Assembly: GCF_002196515.1 (NCBI RefSeq)
Contig: NZ_CP018835.1
Location: forward strand, 2,418,001-2,482,000
From: Vibrio gazogenes
Lineage (GTDB): Bacteria; Pseudomonadota; Gammaproteobacteria; Enterobacterales; Vibrionaceae
Direction: 5' to 3'
Length of the DNA: 64,000 nt
Part shown: one piece after another, positions 52,639-61,399 of the stretch
How the letters are laid out: the number at the start of each line of letters is the position of its first letter
How positions within the stretch are numbered: the stretch's first letter is position 1
The notes under the pieces: generated by a model
What the model was told of the DNA's origin: nothing
Seen by the model: the letters and a program-made list of their open reading frames with translations, nothing else
The model's database searches: none
Position numbers and translations under genes: made by a program

Positions 52639-53313
52639 ATGGTGAATAAAATGGCTGATAAAGAGAAACTTTCGGCGCTTATGGATGGCGAGTTGATCGA
52701 TAAATCGTTAATTAGCGATCTATCAAAAGATCATGAAGGTTTAGAAACATGGCGCAACTATCACATGATTGGTGATGTGATGCGTGGTGATACACCTCAG
52801 GGGGAATGGGATATTGCCTCTCGGGTTGCGTTAGCGCTGGAAGATGAGCCAATCCATCGTAAAGATTTGGCATATGAACAACGTAATACTGAGAATCCGG
52901 ACACTTTGACGATTACACCTTTGGAATCTCAGCCATCGCCAAAACAGTCCAGAAGACAGTTACCAGCATGGTTAGGTCAATTGGGTCAGGTTGCTGTTGC
53001 TGCCTGTGTTTCCTTGGTCGCTATTGTTGGTGTACAACAATATCAGACGGGTGATGGCGTTGACGGAGAGGGCGTTGCTGACAATGGACAGCTTCCGGTA
53101 TTACAAACGGTTCCTCTGGCGGGAACTGCTGAGCCTGTAAGTCTGACGCGTGATTCGATGATGAGACATTCGACAGAAAACAGTGCTCAGGAACAACGTC
53201 GCCGCGTCAATGCAATGTTGCAAGATTATGAGCTACAGTTAAAACTTTATAGCGAACAAAAACGGGAATCATCTGCGCGTTCAGGTGAAAACCAAGAGTT
53301 AGTTGTTGAATGA
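52639..53313 (+). CDS. rseA: Anti-sigma-E factor RseA
   Basis: 224 residues. N-terminal cytoplasmic anti-sigma domain with KEKLSALMDGELID, a single membrane helix about 117-133 (GQVAVAACVSLVAIVG) and a periplasmic C-terminal part bound by RseB and cut by DegS. Start at 52639 or four codons later; family alignment favours MADKEKL, while GGAG spacing favours the first. The stop overlaps the rseB start by four bases. Confidence 0.92.
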   Translation: MVNKMADKEKLSALMDGELIDKSLISDLSKDHEGLETWRNYHMIGDVMRGDTPQGEWDIASRVALALEDEPIHRKDLAYEQRNTENPDTLTITPLESQPSPKQSRRQLPAWLGQLGQVAVAACVSLVAIVGVQQYQTGDGVDGEGVADNGQLPVLQTVPLAGTAEPVSLTRDSMMRHSTENSAQEQRRRVNAMLQDYELQLKLYSEQKRESSARSGENQELVVE

Positions 53314-54293
53314 AAAAATTTCTGGTCAGTGTTGTAACTGCGCTGTTCAGTCTGAATGTGTCACTAGCCTTTGCAGATGAACCCTCTGCAGAGGCTTTGT
53401 TGCATCAGATGAGCCGCGCCAGCCAAAAATTAAATTATGAGCTTTCCTATATTCTGATTAAGAAGAACGGAATTGAGCCATTGTTATATCGGCATGCGGT
53501 CGAAGATGGTTATTCTTTGGCGCATTTGGTCTATCTGAGCGGGCCTGTTCGAGAGGTTATCCGTCGTGGTGACGAAGTGAGCTATATCGAGCCGGGAGTT
53601 GAGCCGTTTACCATCGAATCCAACAAGATGGTAGCTCCGGTCATTCCGCTACTCCATGGCGATATGAATCAACTGAGTCATTATTATGATTTTGTGAAAA
53701 TCGGCCGTGGTCGAGAAGCCGGTGCAGCGTGTCAGGTTCTTCGCGTGGTTCCGAAAGACGGGCTGCGTTATTCCTATGTTCTGTGGATTGATGAGCGAAG
53801 TCATCTGCCACTCCGCGCAGATCTGGTTGATCGGGACGGTGAAGTCTTGGAGCAGTATCGAACCATTTCTTATTCCCTGAGTAATAAATTAGCTGAGCTC
53901 ATGCTGAGCTTAAATAAAGCGCAATTGCCACATGTGCTTTCATTGCCTGAAAATCCTGTGAAGAAGTCATTTTGGAATGTCGGTTGGGTTCCGAATGGAT
54001 TCTCTTCTAAAGAGTTGAACCGTTACCGGATGGCAATCACGGATCGTTTAGTCGAAAGCCAAATCTATACCGATGGTCTGTTTAGTTTCTCGGTTTATGT
54101 TGCTGATCGTGACAATCTTTCATTGAAAAACCAGTTGATCCGTCAAGGTCGCCGGACATTGCAAACTGTCGTGAAAGGAAAAACTGAAATCTCAGTGATT
54201 GGTGATATCCCACCGTCTACTGCACAACGAATTGCGCAATCCGTGACGTTTAAACCGCGCTCGAAAACCTCGTCAGAGGCAAGCCAACCATGA
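53310..54293 (+). CDS. rseB: Sigma-E regulatory protein RseB
   Basis: Periplasmic sensor that shields RseA from DegS. 327 residues. Signal peptide (about 1-22, SLAFA before DEPS), N-terminal LolA/LolB-like fold (LLHQMSRASQKLNYELSYILI) and a C-terminal domain with NVGWVPNGFSS. It overlaps rseA and rseC by four bases each. Confidence 0.94.
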   Translation: MKKFLVSVVTALFSLNVSLAFADEPSAEALLHQMSRASQKLNYELSYILIKKNGIEPLLYRHAVEDGYSLAHLVYLSGPVREVIRRGDEVSYIEPGVEPFTIESNKMVAPVIPLLHGDMNQLSHYYDFVKIGRGREAGAACQVLRVVPKDGLRYSYVLWIDERSHLPLRADLVDRDGEVLEQYRTISYSLSNKLAELMLSLNKAQLPHVLSLPENPVKKSFWNVGWVPNGFSSKELNRYRMAITDRLVESQIYTDGLFSFSVYVADRDNLSLKNQLIRQGRRTLQTVVKGKTEISVIGDIPPSTAQRIAQSVTFKPRSKTSSEASQP

Positions 54294-54778
54294 TGACGGC
54301 TTTGGCAACAGTTGCTCGAGTGCATGAAAACGCTGGAGATTATCAGGTTGAACTGAGTTGTCAGCAGCAGACCAGTTGTAGTCACTGTGCGTCATCTTCC
54401 AGTTGTGGCACAGGAATGGTTTCTAAAGCTATCGGTAAGAAAGTGCTGACTTGGCAGTTGCATACGTCCCAGCAAGTCAAAGCCGGTCAGGTTGTGGAAA
54501 TCGGATTTCCTGAAAAAAGTCTATTGCAGTCTGCAGCTATTGTTTATCTTTTTCCTTTGTTGATGATGATTTTAGGCGGTGGAATCGGGCAGCTTTGGCT
54601 TGCGCCACTACTTGGTGGCGGGGAGCCGTGGGTCATTGCCTGTACTATCTTATTCACCGCTGGTGGTGTCTGGATTGCCAAAATCCTAGCCCGTCGAATG
54701 GAAAAGCTATCACTGGAAGAAGTTGTTTTGCTCCGGGTTTTAGGAGAGACAATTGTCAGTCGTGATGTCTCAATGTGA
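54290..54778 (+). CDS. rseC: RseC family protein
   Basis: 162 residues. N-terminal Cys cluster CQQQTSCSHCASSSSCG (about 22-38), two membrane helices (about 81-102, 108-127) and a charged tail. Positive modulator of sigma-E in E. coli and related to Rnf-associated electron transport factors. Last gene of the rse operon. Confidence 0.92.
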   Translation: MMTALATVARVHENAGDYQVELSCQQQTSCSHCASSSSCGTGMVSKAIGKKVLTWQLHTSQQVKAGQVVEIGFPEKSLLQSAAIVYLFPLLMMILGGGIGQLWLAPLLGGGEPWVIACTILFTAGGVWIAKILARRMEKLSLEEVVLLRVLGETIVSRDVSM

Positions 54779-54903
54779 TTTATGATGCGAATCCCTTTCA
54801 AATTGGGTAGAATCTGCCAACTTAAATGGAATAGAACCTGTATCTTTGAGACGGTTTGTTCTTTTTCTTCTAAATATTAAAAGAGTTTAATCATCCCAAA
54901 CCT

Positions 54904-56697
54904 ATGAAGCACATTCGTAACTTTTCGATTATCGCCCATATCGACCACGGTAAATCCACGCTTTCCGATCGCCTGATTCAGGTGTGTGGCGGCTTAACTA
55001 ACCGTGAAATGGCAGAACAGGTTCTAGATTCAATGGATCTTGAGCGTGAACGTGGTATTACCATTAAAGCTCAGAGTGTGACTCTGGACTACCTCGCAAA
55101 GGATGGAGAAACATACCAGCTCAACTTTATCGATACTCCCGGACACGTTGACTTCTCTTATGAGGTATCTCGTTCTCTCGCTTCGTGTGAAGGGGCTCTG
55201 TTGGTTGTTGATGCCGGACAAGGTGTTGAAGCGCAAACGCTCGCTAACTGCTATACCGCGATTGAAATGGATTTGGAAGTGGTTCCTGTCCTGAACAAGA
55301 TCGACTTGCCCGCGGCAGAACCGGAACGGGTTGCTGAAGAAATCGAGGACATTGTCGGCATTGATGCGATTGATGCTGTACGTTGTTCTGCAAAGACCGG
55401 TATTGGTGTTGATGATGTTCTGGAACGTATTGTTTCAGATATACCACCACCGGAAGGGGATGTTGATGCCCCTTTGCAGGCCTTGATTATCGATTCTTGG
55501 TTTGACAATTATTTAGGTGTCGTGTCTCTGGTACGGATTAAAAATGGGATCCTGAAAAAGAACGATAAGATCAAAGTCATGAGTACCGGACAAACTTGGG
55601 GCGTTGATCGCATCGGGATCTTTACACCGAAACAGGTGGATACTGAGAAGTTAGGCACTGGCGAAGTGGGCTGGGTTGTCTGTGGTATCAAAGATATTCT
55701 CGGTGCACCAGTCGGGGATACATTAACACATGCAAAATATGGGAGTGAGAAGCCACTCCCTGGATTTAAAAAAGTCAAACCGCAGGTTTATGCCGGATTA
55801 TTTCCGGTTTCGTCGGATGAGTATGAAAACTTCCGCGATGCACTAGGAAAACTCAGTCTCAACGATGCGTCATTATTTTATGAGCCGGAGACATCGGCAG
55901 CACTTGGTTTTGGCTTCCGTTGCGGTTTCCTTGGCATGCTGCACATGGAGATTATCCAAGAGCGTTTAGAACGGGAATATGACCTTGATTTGATTACAAC
56001 CGCACCAACGGTTGTATATCAGGTCGAGCAAACCGATGGTGAAGTGATTCATATCGATAGTCCGGCTAAATTGCCAGCGGTAAACGATATCCATGAAATT
56101 CGTGAGCCGATCAGTCGTTGTAATATTCTTGTGCCTTCAGACTATCTGGGGAACGTCATTACACTCTGCGTCGAAAAACGGGGTGTACAGGTTGACATGG
56201 TCTACCACGGTAATCAGGTTGCTTTGACTTACGATATTCCGATGGCTGAAGTTGTTCTGGACTTTTTTGACCGTTTAAAATCAACCTCTCGCGGTTATGC
56301 TTCTCTGGATTATGCTTTCCAACGTTTTGAGACATCAGATATGGTGCGCGTTGATGTATTGCTCAACAGTGAGAAGGTGGATGCTCTGGCAATTATTACC
56401 CACAAAGCTCAGGCCCAGACACGCGGACGTCAGCTGGTTGAAAAAATGAAGGAATTCATTCCTCGGCAGATGTTTGATATTGCGATTCAGGCTGCAATCG
56501 GTAACCACATTATTGCTCGTTCAACAGTGAAACAATTACGCAAAAACGTGCTGGCAAAATGTTACGGTGGTGACGTTAGCCGGAAGAAAAAACTGTTGAA
56601 GAAGCAGAAAGAAGGTAAAAAACGGATGAAACAGATTGGTAATGTCGAGTTACCTCAAGAAGCGTTCTTAGCCATTCTCCATGTTGGCAAAGATTAA
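54904..56697 (+). CDS. lepA: Elongation factor 4 (LepA)
   Basis: Translational GTPase that promotes ribosome assembly/back-translocation. 597 residues. G1 AHIDHGKST (about 11-19), G3 DTPGHVD, G4 NKIDLP, and the unique C-terminal domain with [23 protein letters not shown]. Operon with lepB. Confidence 0.97.
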   Translation: MKHIRNFSIIAHIDHGKSTLSDRLIQVCGGLTNREMAEQVLDSMDLERERGITIKAQSVTLDYLAKDGETYQLNFIDTPGHVDFSYEVSRSLASCEGALLVVDAGQGVEAQTLANCYTAIEMDLEVVPVLNKIDLPAAEPERVAEEIEDIVGIDAIDAVRCSAKTGIGVDDVLERIVSDIPPPEGDVDAPLQALIIDSWFDNYLGVVSLVRIKNGILKKNDKIKVMSTGQTWGVDRIGIFTPKQVDTEKLGTGEVGWVVCGIKDILGAPVGDTLTHAKYGSEKPLPGFKKVKPQVYAGLFPVSSDEYENFRDALGKLSLNDASLFYEPETSAALGFGFRCGFLGMLHMEIIQERLEREYDLDLITTAPTVVYQVEQTDGEVIHIDSPAKLPAVNDIHEIREPISRCNILVPSDYLGNVITLCVEKRGVQVDMVYHGNQVALTYDIPMAEVVLDFFDRLKSTSRGYASLDYAFQRFETSDMVRVDVLLNSEKVDALAIITHKAQAQTRGRQLVEKMKEFIPRQMFDIAIQAAIGNHIIARSTVKQLRKNVLAKCYGGDVSRKKKLLKKQKEGKKRMKQIGNVELPQEAFLAILHVGKD

Positions 56698-56836
56698 TTG
56701 ACCTTCGGTCTGTTACATAGAGATATCCCCATGAGCTCAAGATGTCGTTTCAGCATGTTGAGTGACTTGGATATACACAGCTCAAGTGAAAGGGTCTCGG
56801 TTCTTTCACTTTCGTATTTTTAACAAAGGGAAGTTC

Positions 56837-57733
56837 ATGGCGAATACATTTTCACTCATACTAGTCATTGTGACGCTTGTGACAGGGATTATCTGGGCGC
56901 TTGAAAAGTTTGTCTGGGCGAAAAAACGCCAGCAAAAGCTCGATGAAATTATCGCTCAGACCCAAGAGCTCGATCCATCCCTACAGCGTCAAGTTTTACC
57001 TCAGCCATGGTGGGTGGAAAATAGTGTTTCTATTTTTCCTGTCATTGCATTGGTTCTGATAGTTCGGTCATTTATTTTTGAACCGTTTCAGATCCCATCA
57101 GGGTCGATGAAACCGACATTGCTGATTGGTGATTTTATACTGGTTGAGAAATTTGCCTATGGCTTGAAAGATCCGGTGACACATACACAGTTTTTGTCTG
57201 TCGGTAAACCAAAGCGTGGTGATATAGCCGTGTTCCGTTATCCACCGAATCCGAGTATCGATTATATTAAACGTGTTGTCGGATTACCGGGGGATATTGT
57301 CCGCTACAGTTCAGATAAGCGTATTTGTATTCAGCCGAAAGGCACAAACGAATGTAAGATTGTGCAACAGTCGAACCGTGTTCGTAGTAATTTGAAATCG
57401 AATGTTGCACCGATGGAGCAACTCGATGAGCAATTGGGTCAGGTGAAGCACCATATTCTGATTAATCCATGGCGGATGGATAATCCGATGAATTATAAAC
57501 CTCGTCCGGGGGTGAATGAATGGGTTGTTCCTGAAGGGCACTATTTTATGATGGGTGACAATCGGGATAACAGTGCCGATAGCCGTTACTGGGGATTCGT
57601 TCCTGAAGCGAATCTGGTTGGTAAGGCTGTTGCGATATGGATTAGTTTTGAGTTTAACCGCTCGCCTGATAGCGTGTTACCATCATGGATTCCGACCGGT
57701 GTTCGCTTGAATCGGATTGGTCAAATTCATTAA
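56837..57733 (+). CDS. lepB: Signal peptidase I
   Basis: 298 residues from ATG (MANTFSLILV) after AAAGGGAAG. A longer frame from 56762 has no ribosome site. Two N-terminal membrane helices (about 5-24 and 62-80), catalytic Ser90 in PSGSMKPTL and Lys145 in DYIKRVVGLPGD, and GDNRDNSADSRYWG. Cuts Sec and Tat signal peptides at the outer face of the inner membrane. Confidence 0.96.
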   Translation: MANTFSLILVIVTLVTGIIWALEKFVWAKKRQQKLDEIIAQTQELDPSLQRQVLPQPWWVENSVSIFPVIALVLIVRSFIFEPFQIPSGSMKPTLLIGDFILVEKFAYGLKDPVTHTQFLSVGKPKRGDIAVFRYPPNPSIDYIKRVVGLPGDIVRYSSDKRICIQPKGTNECKIVQQSNRVRSNLKSNVAPMEQLDEQLGQVKHHILINPWRMDNPMNYKPRPGVNEWVVPEGHYFMMGDNRDNSADSRYWGFVPEANLVGKAVAIWISFEFNRSPDSVLPSWIPTGVRLNRIGQIH

Positions 57734-57815
57734 TATTTACCGGATAATTACGATTATCAGGGGCATTTATTTAACCAGGCTGGTCAATAGATCAGCCTTT
57801 CAATATTGAGAAATC

Positions 57816-58493
57816 ATGAATTCTCCAACATATCAACTTGAGAAAAAAATAGGGTATCAGTTCAGTGATGGCGCGGTACTGGAACTTGCACTGACACACC
57901 GGAGTGCGAATGGTCATCATAATGAGCGTCTTGAATTTCTGGGCGATTCAATTTTAAGTTTTGTCATCGCAGATGAGCTTTATCACCGTTTTCCGAAGAG
58001 TAACGAAGGTGATATGAGCCGGATGCGTGCAACGCTTGTCCGGGGGAACACTCTGGCTGAGCTGGCTCGGGAGTTTGAGCTGGGAGATTACTTAAAATTA
58101 GGTCCAGGAGAATTAAAAAGTGGTGGTTTCCGCCGCGATTCAATTCTTGCCGATGCTGTTGAAGCGATTATTGGTGCCATTTATTTAGATAGTGATATCG
58201 AGTCGATCCGGCGGATCATTTTAGACTGGTATCAGACGCGTTTAGACGCGATTCAGCCTGGGGTGTCGCAAAAAGATCCCAAAACTCGGCTGCAAGAGTA
58301 TCTGCAAGGCAGAAGAAAACCGCTTCCTGTTTATACAGTGACTAAGATTAAAGGTGAGGCACACAACCAAGAGTTTACTGTGTCATGTGAAGTCGCGGGT
58401 ATTGGAATGCCTGTTATCGGAAAAGGCACCAGCCGCCGCAAGGCAGAACAAGCGGCTGCAGAGCTAGCACTAGAGCAATTGAATAATGGCTGA
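57816..58493 (+). CDS. rnc: Ribonuclease III
   Basis: 225 residues. Catalytic signature [16 protein letters not shown] (about 37-52) with [13 protein letters not shown], and a dsRNA-binding domain (about 155-225). Processes the rRNA precursor stems, including those of the rRNA operon here. Overlaps era by eight bases. Confidence 0.97.
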   Translation: MNSPTYQLEKKIGYQFSDGAVLELALTHRSANGHHNERLEFLGDSILSFVIADELYHRFPKSNEGDMSRMRATLVRGNTLAELAREFELGDYLKLGPGELKSGGFRRDSILADAVEAIIGAIYLDSDIESIRRIILDWYQTRLDAIQPGVSQKDPKTRLQEYLQGRRKPLPVYTVTKIKGEAHNQEFTVSCEVAGIGMPVIGKGTSRRKAEQAAAELALEQLNNG

Positions 58494-59451
58494 TAAAGAA
58501 TTTGATATTGATGCTTTCTTCGCATCAGAAAGTCAGGAAGAGAGTAAACCAGAGAACCAACATTGCGGTTTTGTGGCGATTGTCGGACGGCCCAATGTTG
58601 GTAAATCCACCTTGCTGAACCAGCTACTGGGACAGAAAATTTCGATAACATCGCGTAAGCCGCAGACGACACGTCATCGAATTATGGGGGTCGATACGGA
58701 CGGGGATTATCAGGCCATCTATGTCGATACCCCGGGATTACATATTGAAGAAAAACGAGCGATTAACCGTCTCATGAACCGTGCGGCAAGCAGCTCACTC
58801 AGTGATGTAAATTTGGTTCTTTTTCTGGTCGAAGGGACACACTGGACCAAAGATGATGAAATGGTGTTTACCAAGCTGCATAAAGCAGGTTTCCCGGTCA
58901 TTCTTTGTGTCAATAAAGTTGATAACGTCAAAGACCGTAATGAAGTGATGTTACACATGTACGAACTGTCTACCAAGATGGATTTTGTTGATGTGATTCC
59001 CATTTCTGCAAAACACGGTAAAAACATTGATGCGATTCGTCAGCATGTTCGTGACCATCTTCCTAAAGCGGTTCACCATTTCCCGAGTGAATATGTGACT
59101 GACCGTTCACAACGCTTTATGGCATCAGAGATCCTCCGGGAAAAAATCATGCGTTTTACCGGAGAGGAGCTTCCTTATTCGGTGACGGTTGATATTGAAC
59201 GGTTTGATTACAACCCTGAAACTGATGGTTTTCATATCAATGGCTTGATTCTGGTTGAGCGGATTGGTCAGAAGAAAATGATCATTGGTAAAGGGGGCGA
59301 AAAAATTAAAACGATAGGTCGCGAAGCCCGTCTTGATATGGAAGCGTTATTTGGTCGTAAAGTCTATCTGGAAACTTGGGTTAAAGTGAAATCCGGTTGG
59401 GCTGATGATGAAAGAGCACTGAGAAGTCTGGGATATATTGACGATCTATAG
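58486..59451 (+). CDS. era: GTPase Era
   Basis: 321 residues, with an about 20-residue N-terminal extension relative to the G domain. G1 [11 protein letters not shown] (about 31-41), G3 DTPGLH, G4 NKVDN, and C-terminal KH domain with [13 protein letters not shown]. Binds 16S 3' end during 30S maturation. Coupled to rnc. Confidence 0.97.
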   Translation: MADKEFDIDAFFASESQEESKPENQHCGFVAIVGRPNVGKSTLLNQLLGQKISITSRKPQTTRHRIMGVDTDGDYQAIYVDTPGLHIEEKRAINRLMNRAASSSLSDVNLVLFLVEGTHWTKDDEMVFTKLHKAGFPVILCVNKVDNVKDRNEVMLHMYELSTKMDFVDVIPISAKHGKNIDAIRQHVRDHLPKAVHHFPSEYVTDRSQRFMASEILREKIMRFTGEELPYSVTVDIERFDYNPETDGFHINGLILVERIGQKKMIIGKGGEKIKTIGREARLDMEALFGRKVYLETWVKVKSGWADDERALRSLGYIDDL

Positions 59452-59538
59452 TGAGATAACTTTCTCTTGTCGCGGGGCTCGAGTGTCACTGGTGATAAGT
59501 TCTACAGCCCCTGAAGTGACCCCCTCAGAGAGATAGGA

Positions 59539-60273
59539 ATGATGTCAGAAAACCAACTTCAGCGTTGTTTTGTTTTACATCGACGCTCATATAGTGAAAG
59601 TAGCCTGATTATCGATGTCTTTACTGAAGAATTCGGGCGAATGACCTTACTGTCTAAAGGTGCGCGACGCATTCGCTCTCCGCTAAAAGGCGTGTTACAA
59701 CCTTTTGTGCCATTGCTTCTGAAATGGTCGGGGAAGGGGACGATGCGCACATTACGTCAGGCCGAGCCGATCAGTCTGGGTTTACCTTTGACAGGCATTC
59801 ATTTATATTCAGCGTTATATGTCAATGAATTACTGGCACGACTCATCCCTTCAGAAGTTCCCTTACCGGGGCTTTTTTATGATTATCTGCAAGTATTGAC
59901 CGAACTGGCACAGTCATCGAACCCAGAGCCGGCGCTGCGGCGTTTTGAACTCTCGCTGCTGGCTTGTTTGGGCTATGGCGTCGATTTTTTGCATTGTGCC
60001 GGCAGCGGAGAGCCGGTTGTTCCGACGATGACTTATCGATATCGGGAACAAAAAGGATTTATAGCTTCCGTTCGCAAAGATAATCTGACCTTTGTGGGAG
60101 AAGAGTTGATAGCAATTAGTGAACGACGCTTCACGACACAAGCACAGTTACAGGCGGCCAAACGGTTTACTCGGATAGCACTCAAACCTTATCTGGGGGC
60201 AAAACCACTCAAAAGCCGCGAACTGTTCATTTCTCAAATTGGTATTTCGAGAGCACGGAGTAAAGGAACATGA
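59539..60273 (+). CDS. recO: DNA repair protein RecO
   Basis: 244 residues. N-terminal OB fold ([25 protein letters not shown]) and C-terminal helical domain. Loads RecA onto SSB-covered DNA in the RecFOR pathway. Four-base overlap with pdxJ. Confidence 0.95.
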   Translation: MMSENQLQRCFVLHRRSYSESSLIIDVFTEEFGRMTLLSKGARRIRSPLKGVLQPFVPLLLKWSGKGTMRTLRQAEPISLGLPLTGIHLYSALYVNELLARLIPSEVPLPGLFYDYLQVLTELAQSSNPEPALRRFELSLLACLGYGVDFLHCAGSGEPVVPTMTYRYREQKGFIASVRKDNLTFVGEELIAISERRFTTQAQLQAAKRFTRIALKPYLGAKPLKSRELFISQIGISRARSKGT

Positions 60274-61001
60274 GCGCAATTCTTTTAGGCGTTAATATCG
60301 ATCATATTGCAACATTACGGAATGCACGTGGGACTAAATACCCAGATCCGGTTCATGCAGCTGAGGTTGCTGAACGTGCTGGTGCCGATGGGATCACGAT
60401 TCATTTGAGAGAAGATCGTCGCCATATTCTTGACCGTGATGTCAAAATTTTAAGAGAAACGCTACAAACTCGGATGAATTTAGAAATGGCCGTCACAGAT
60501 GAAATGGTGGCTATCGCGCTAGAGGTTCGCCCGGATTATGTTTGCCTCGTTCCTGAGAAGCGGGAAGAATTAACCACTGAAGGTGGTCTGGATGTGTTAG
60601 GGCAACTTGAGAAAGTTAAAGCTGCCACTCACAAGTTAACAGAAGTCGGTATCAAAGTGTCGCTTTTCATCGATGCTGATAAAGAACAGATTGATGCGGC
60701 CAAGGCATGTGGTGCGCCTTACGTTGAACTACATACGGGGCATTATGCGGACGCTGAAACTAGCGCGGCTCAGCAAGATGAGTTGAAGAAAATATCCGCA
60801 GCAGCCAGTTATGCCAGTGATATCGGCCTGATCGTCAATGCCGGTCATGGTTTGACTTACCATAATGTTGCTGCCATTGCTGCTATGCCGGAGATTCATG
60901 AACTGAATATCGGCCATTCGATTATTGGTCGTTCCGTTTTCGATGGGCTTGCCAAGGCTGTGGCAGATATGAAAACCTTAATGATAGAGGCCCGGCGCTA
61001 A
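60270..61001 (+). CDS. pdxJ: Pyridoxine 5'-phosphate synthase
   Basis: 243 residues, TIM barrel. [20 protein letters not shown] at the start, HLREDRRHI, and ELHTGHYAD are the family motifs. Makes pyridoxine phosphate from 3-amino-2-oxopropyl phosphate and deoxyxylulose phosphate. Between recO and acpS as in E. coli. Confidence 0.97.
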   Translation: MSAILLGVNIDHIATLRNARGTKYPDPVHAAEVAERAGADGITIHLREDRRHILDRDVKILRETLQTRMNLEMAVTDEMVAIALEVRPDYVCLVPEKREELTTEGGLDVLGQLEKVKAATHKLTEVGIKVSLFIDADKEQIDAAKACGAPYVELHTGHYADAETSAAQQDELKKISAAASYASDIGLIVNAGHGLTYHNVAAIAAMPEIHELNIGHSIIGRSVFDGLAKAVADMKTLMIEARR

Positions 61002-61004
61002 TTT

Positions 61005-61397
61005 ATGGCAGTTGTCGGCTTTGGTACGGATATCGTCGAGATCGATCGGATCGCGGCGGCGATTTCCAGAAACGGAGACGCTTTTGCACAGCGTATTCTG
61101 AGTGAGAGTGAGTTTGCGATTTATACGCAGAGTAAGAAACCGGAGCGATTTTTAGCGAAACGGTTTGCGGTCAAAGAAGCCGCCTCAAAAGCATTAGGAA
61201 CCGGGATCGCGCAAGGCGTGTCACTGCAGGATTTTACTGTAGTGAATGATGAACTCGGTAAACCGTGGCTACAGTTGAGTGGTAAAGCCGAAGAATTTGC
61301 TCAGTCATTTGGCGTAAACGCCATTCATCTTTCGATCTCAGATGAGCGACGCTACGCCGTTGCTTCCGTGATTCTTGAAAACAACGCCGGTCATTGA
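61005..61397 (+). CDS. acpS: Holo-[acyl-carrier-protein] synthase
   Basis: 130 residues. [15 protein letters not shown] (Asp ligand) and [20 protein letters not shown] (Glu ligand) are intact. Transfers phosphopantetheine to ACP. Three bases after pdxJ and two bases before the convergent barA stop. Confidence 0.96.
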   Translation: MAVVGFGTDIVEIDRIAAAISRNGDAFAQRILSESEFAIYTQSKKPERFLAKRFAVKEAASKALGTGIAQGVSLQDFTVVNDELGKPWLQLSGKAEEFAQSFGVNAIHLSISDERRYAVASVILENNAGH

Positions 61398-61399
61398 TT

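Noticed and set aside
56762..56836. 25-residue extension of LepB
   Set aside because: No ribosome site; MANTF start has AAAGGGAAG and gives the right spacing to the membrane helices.
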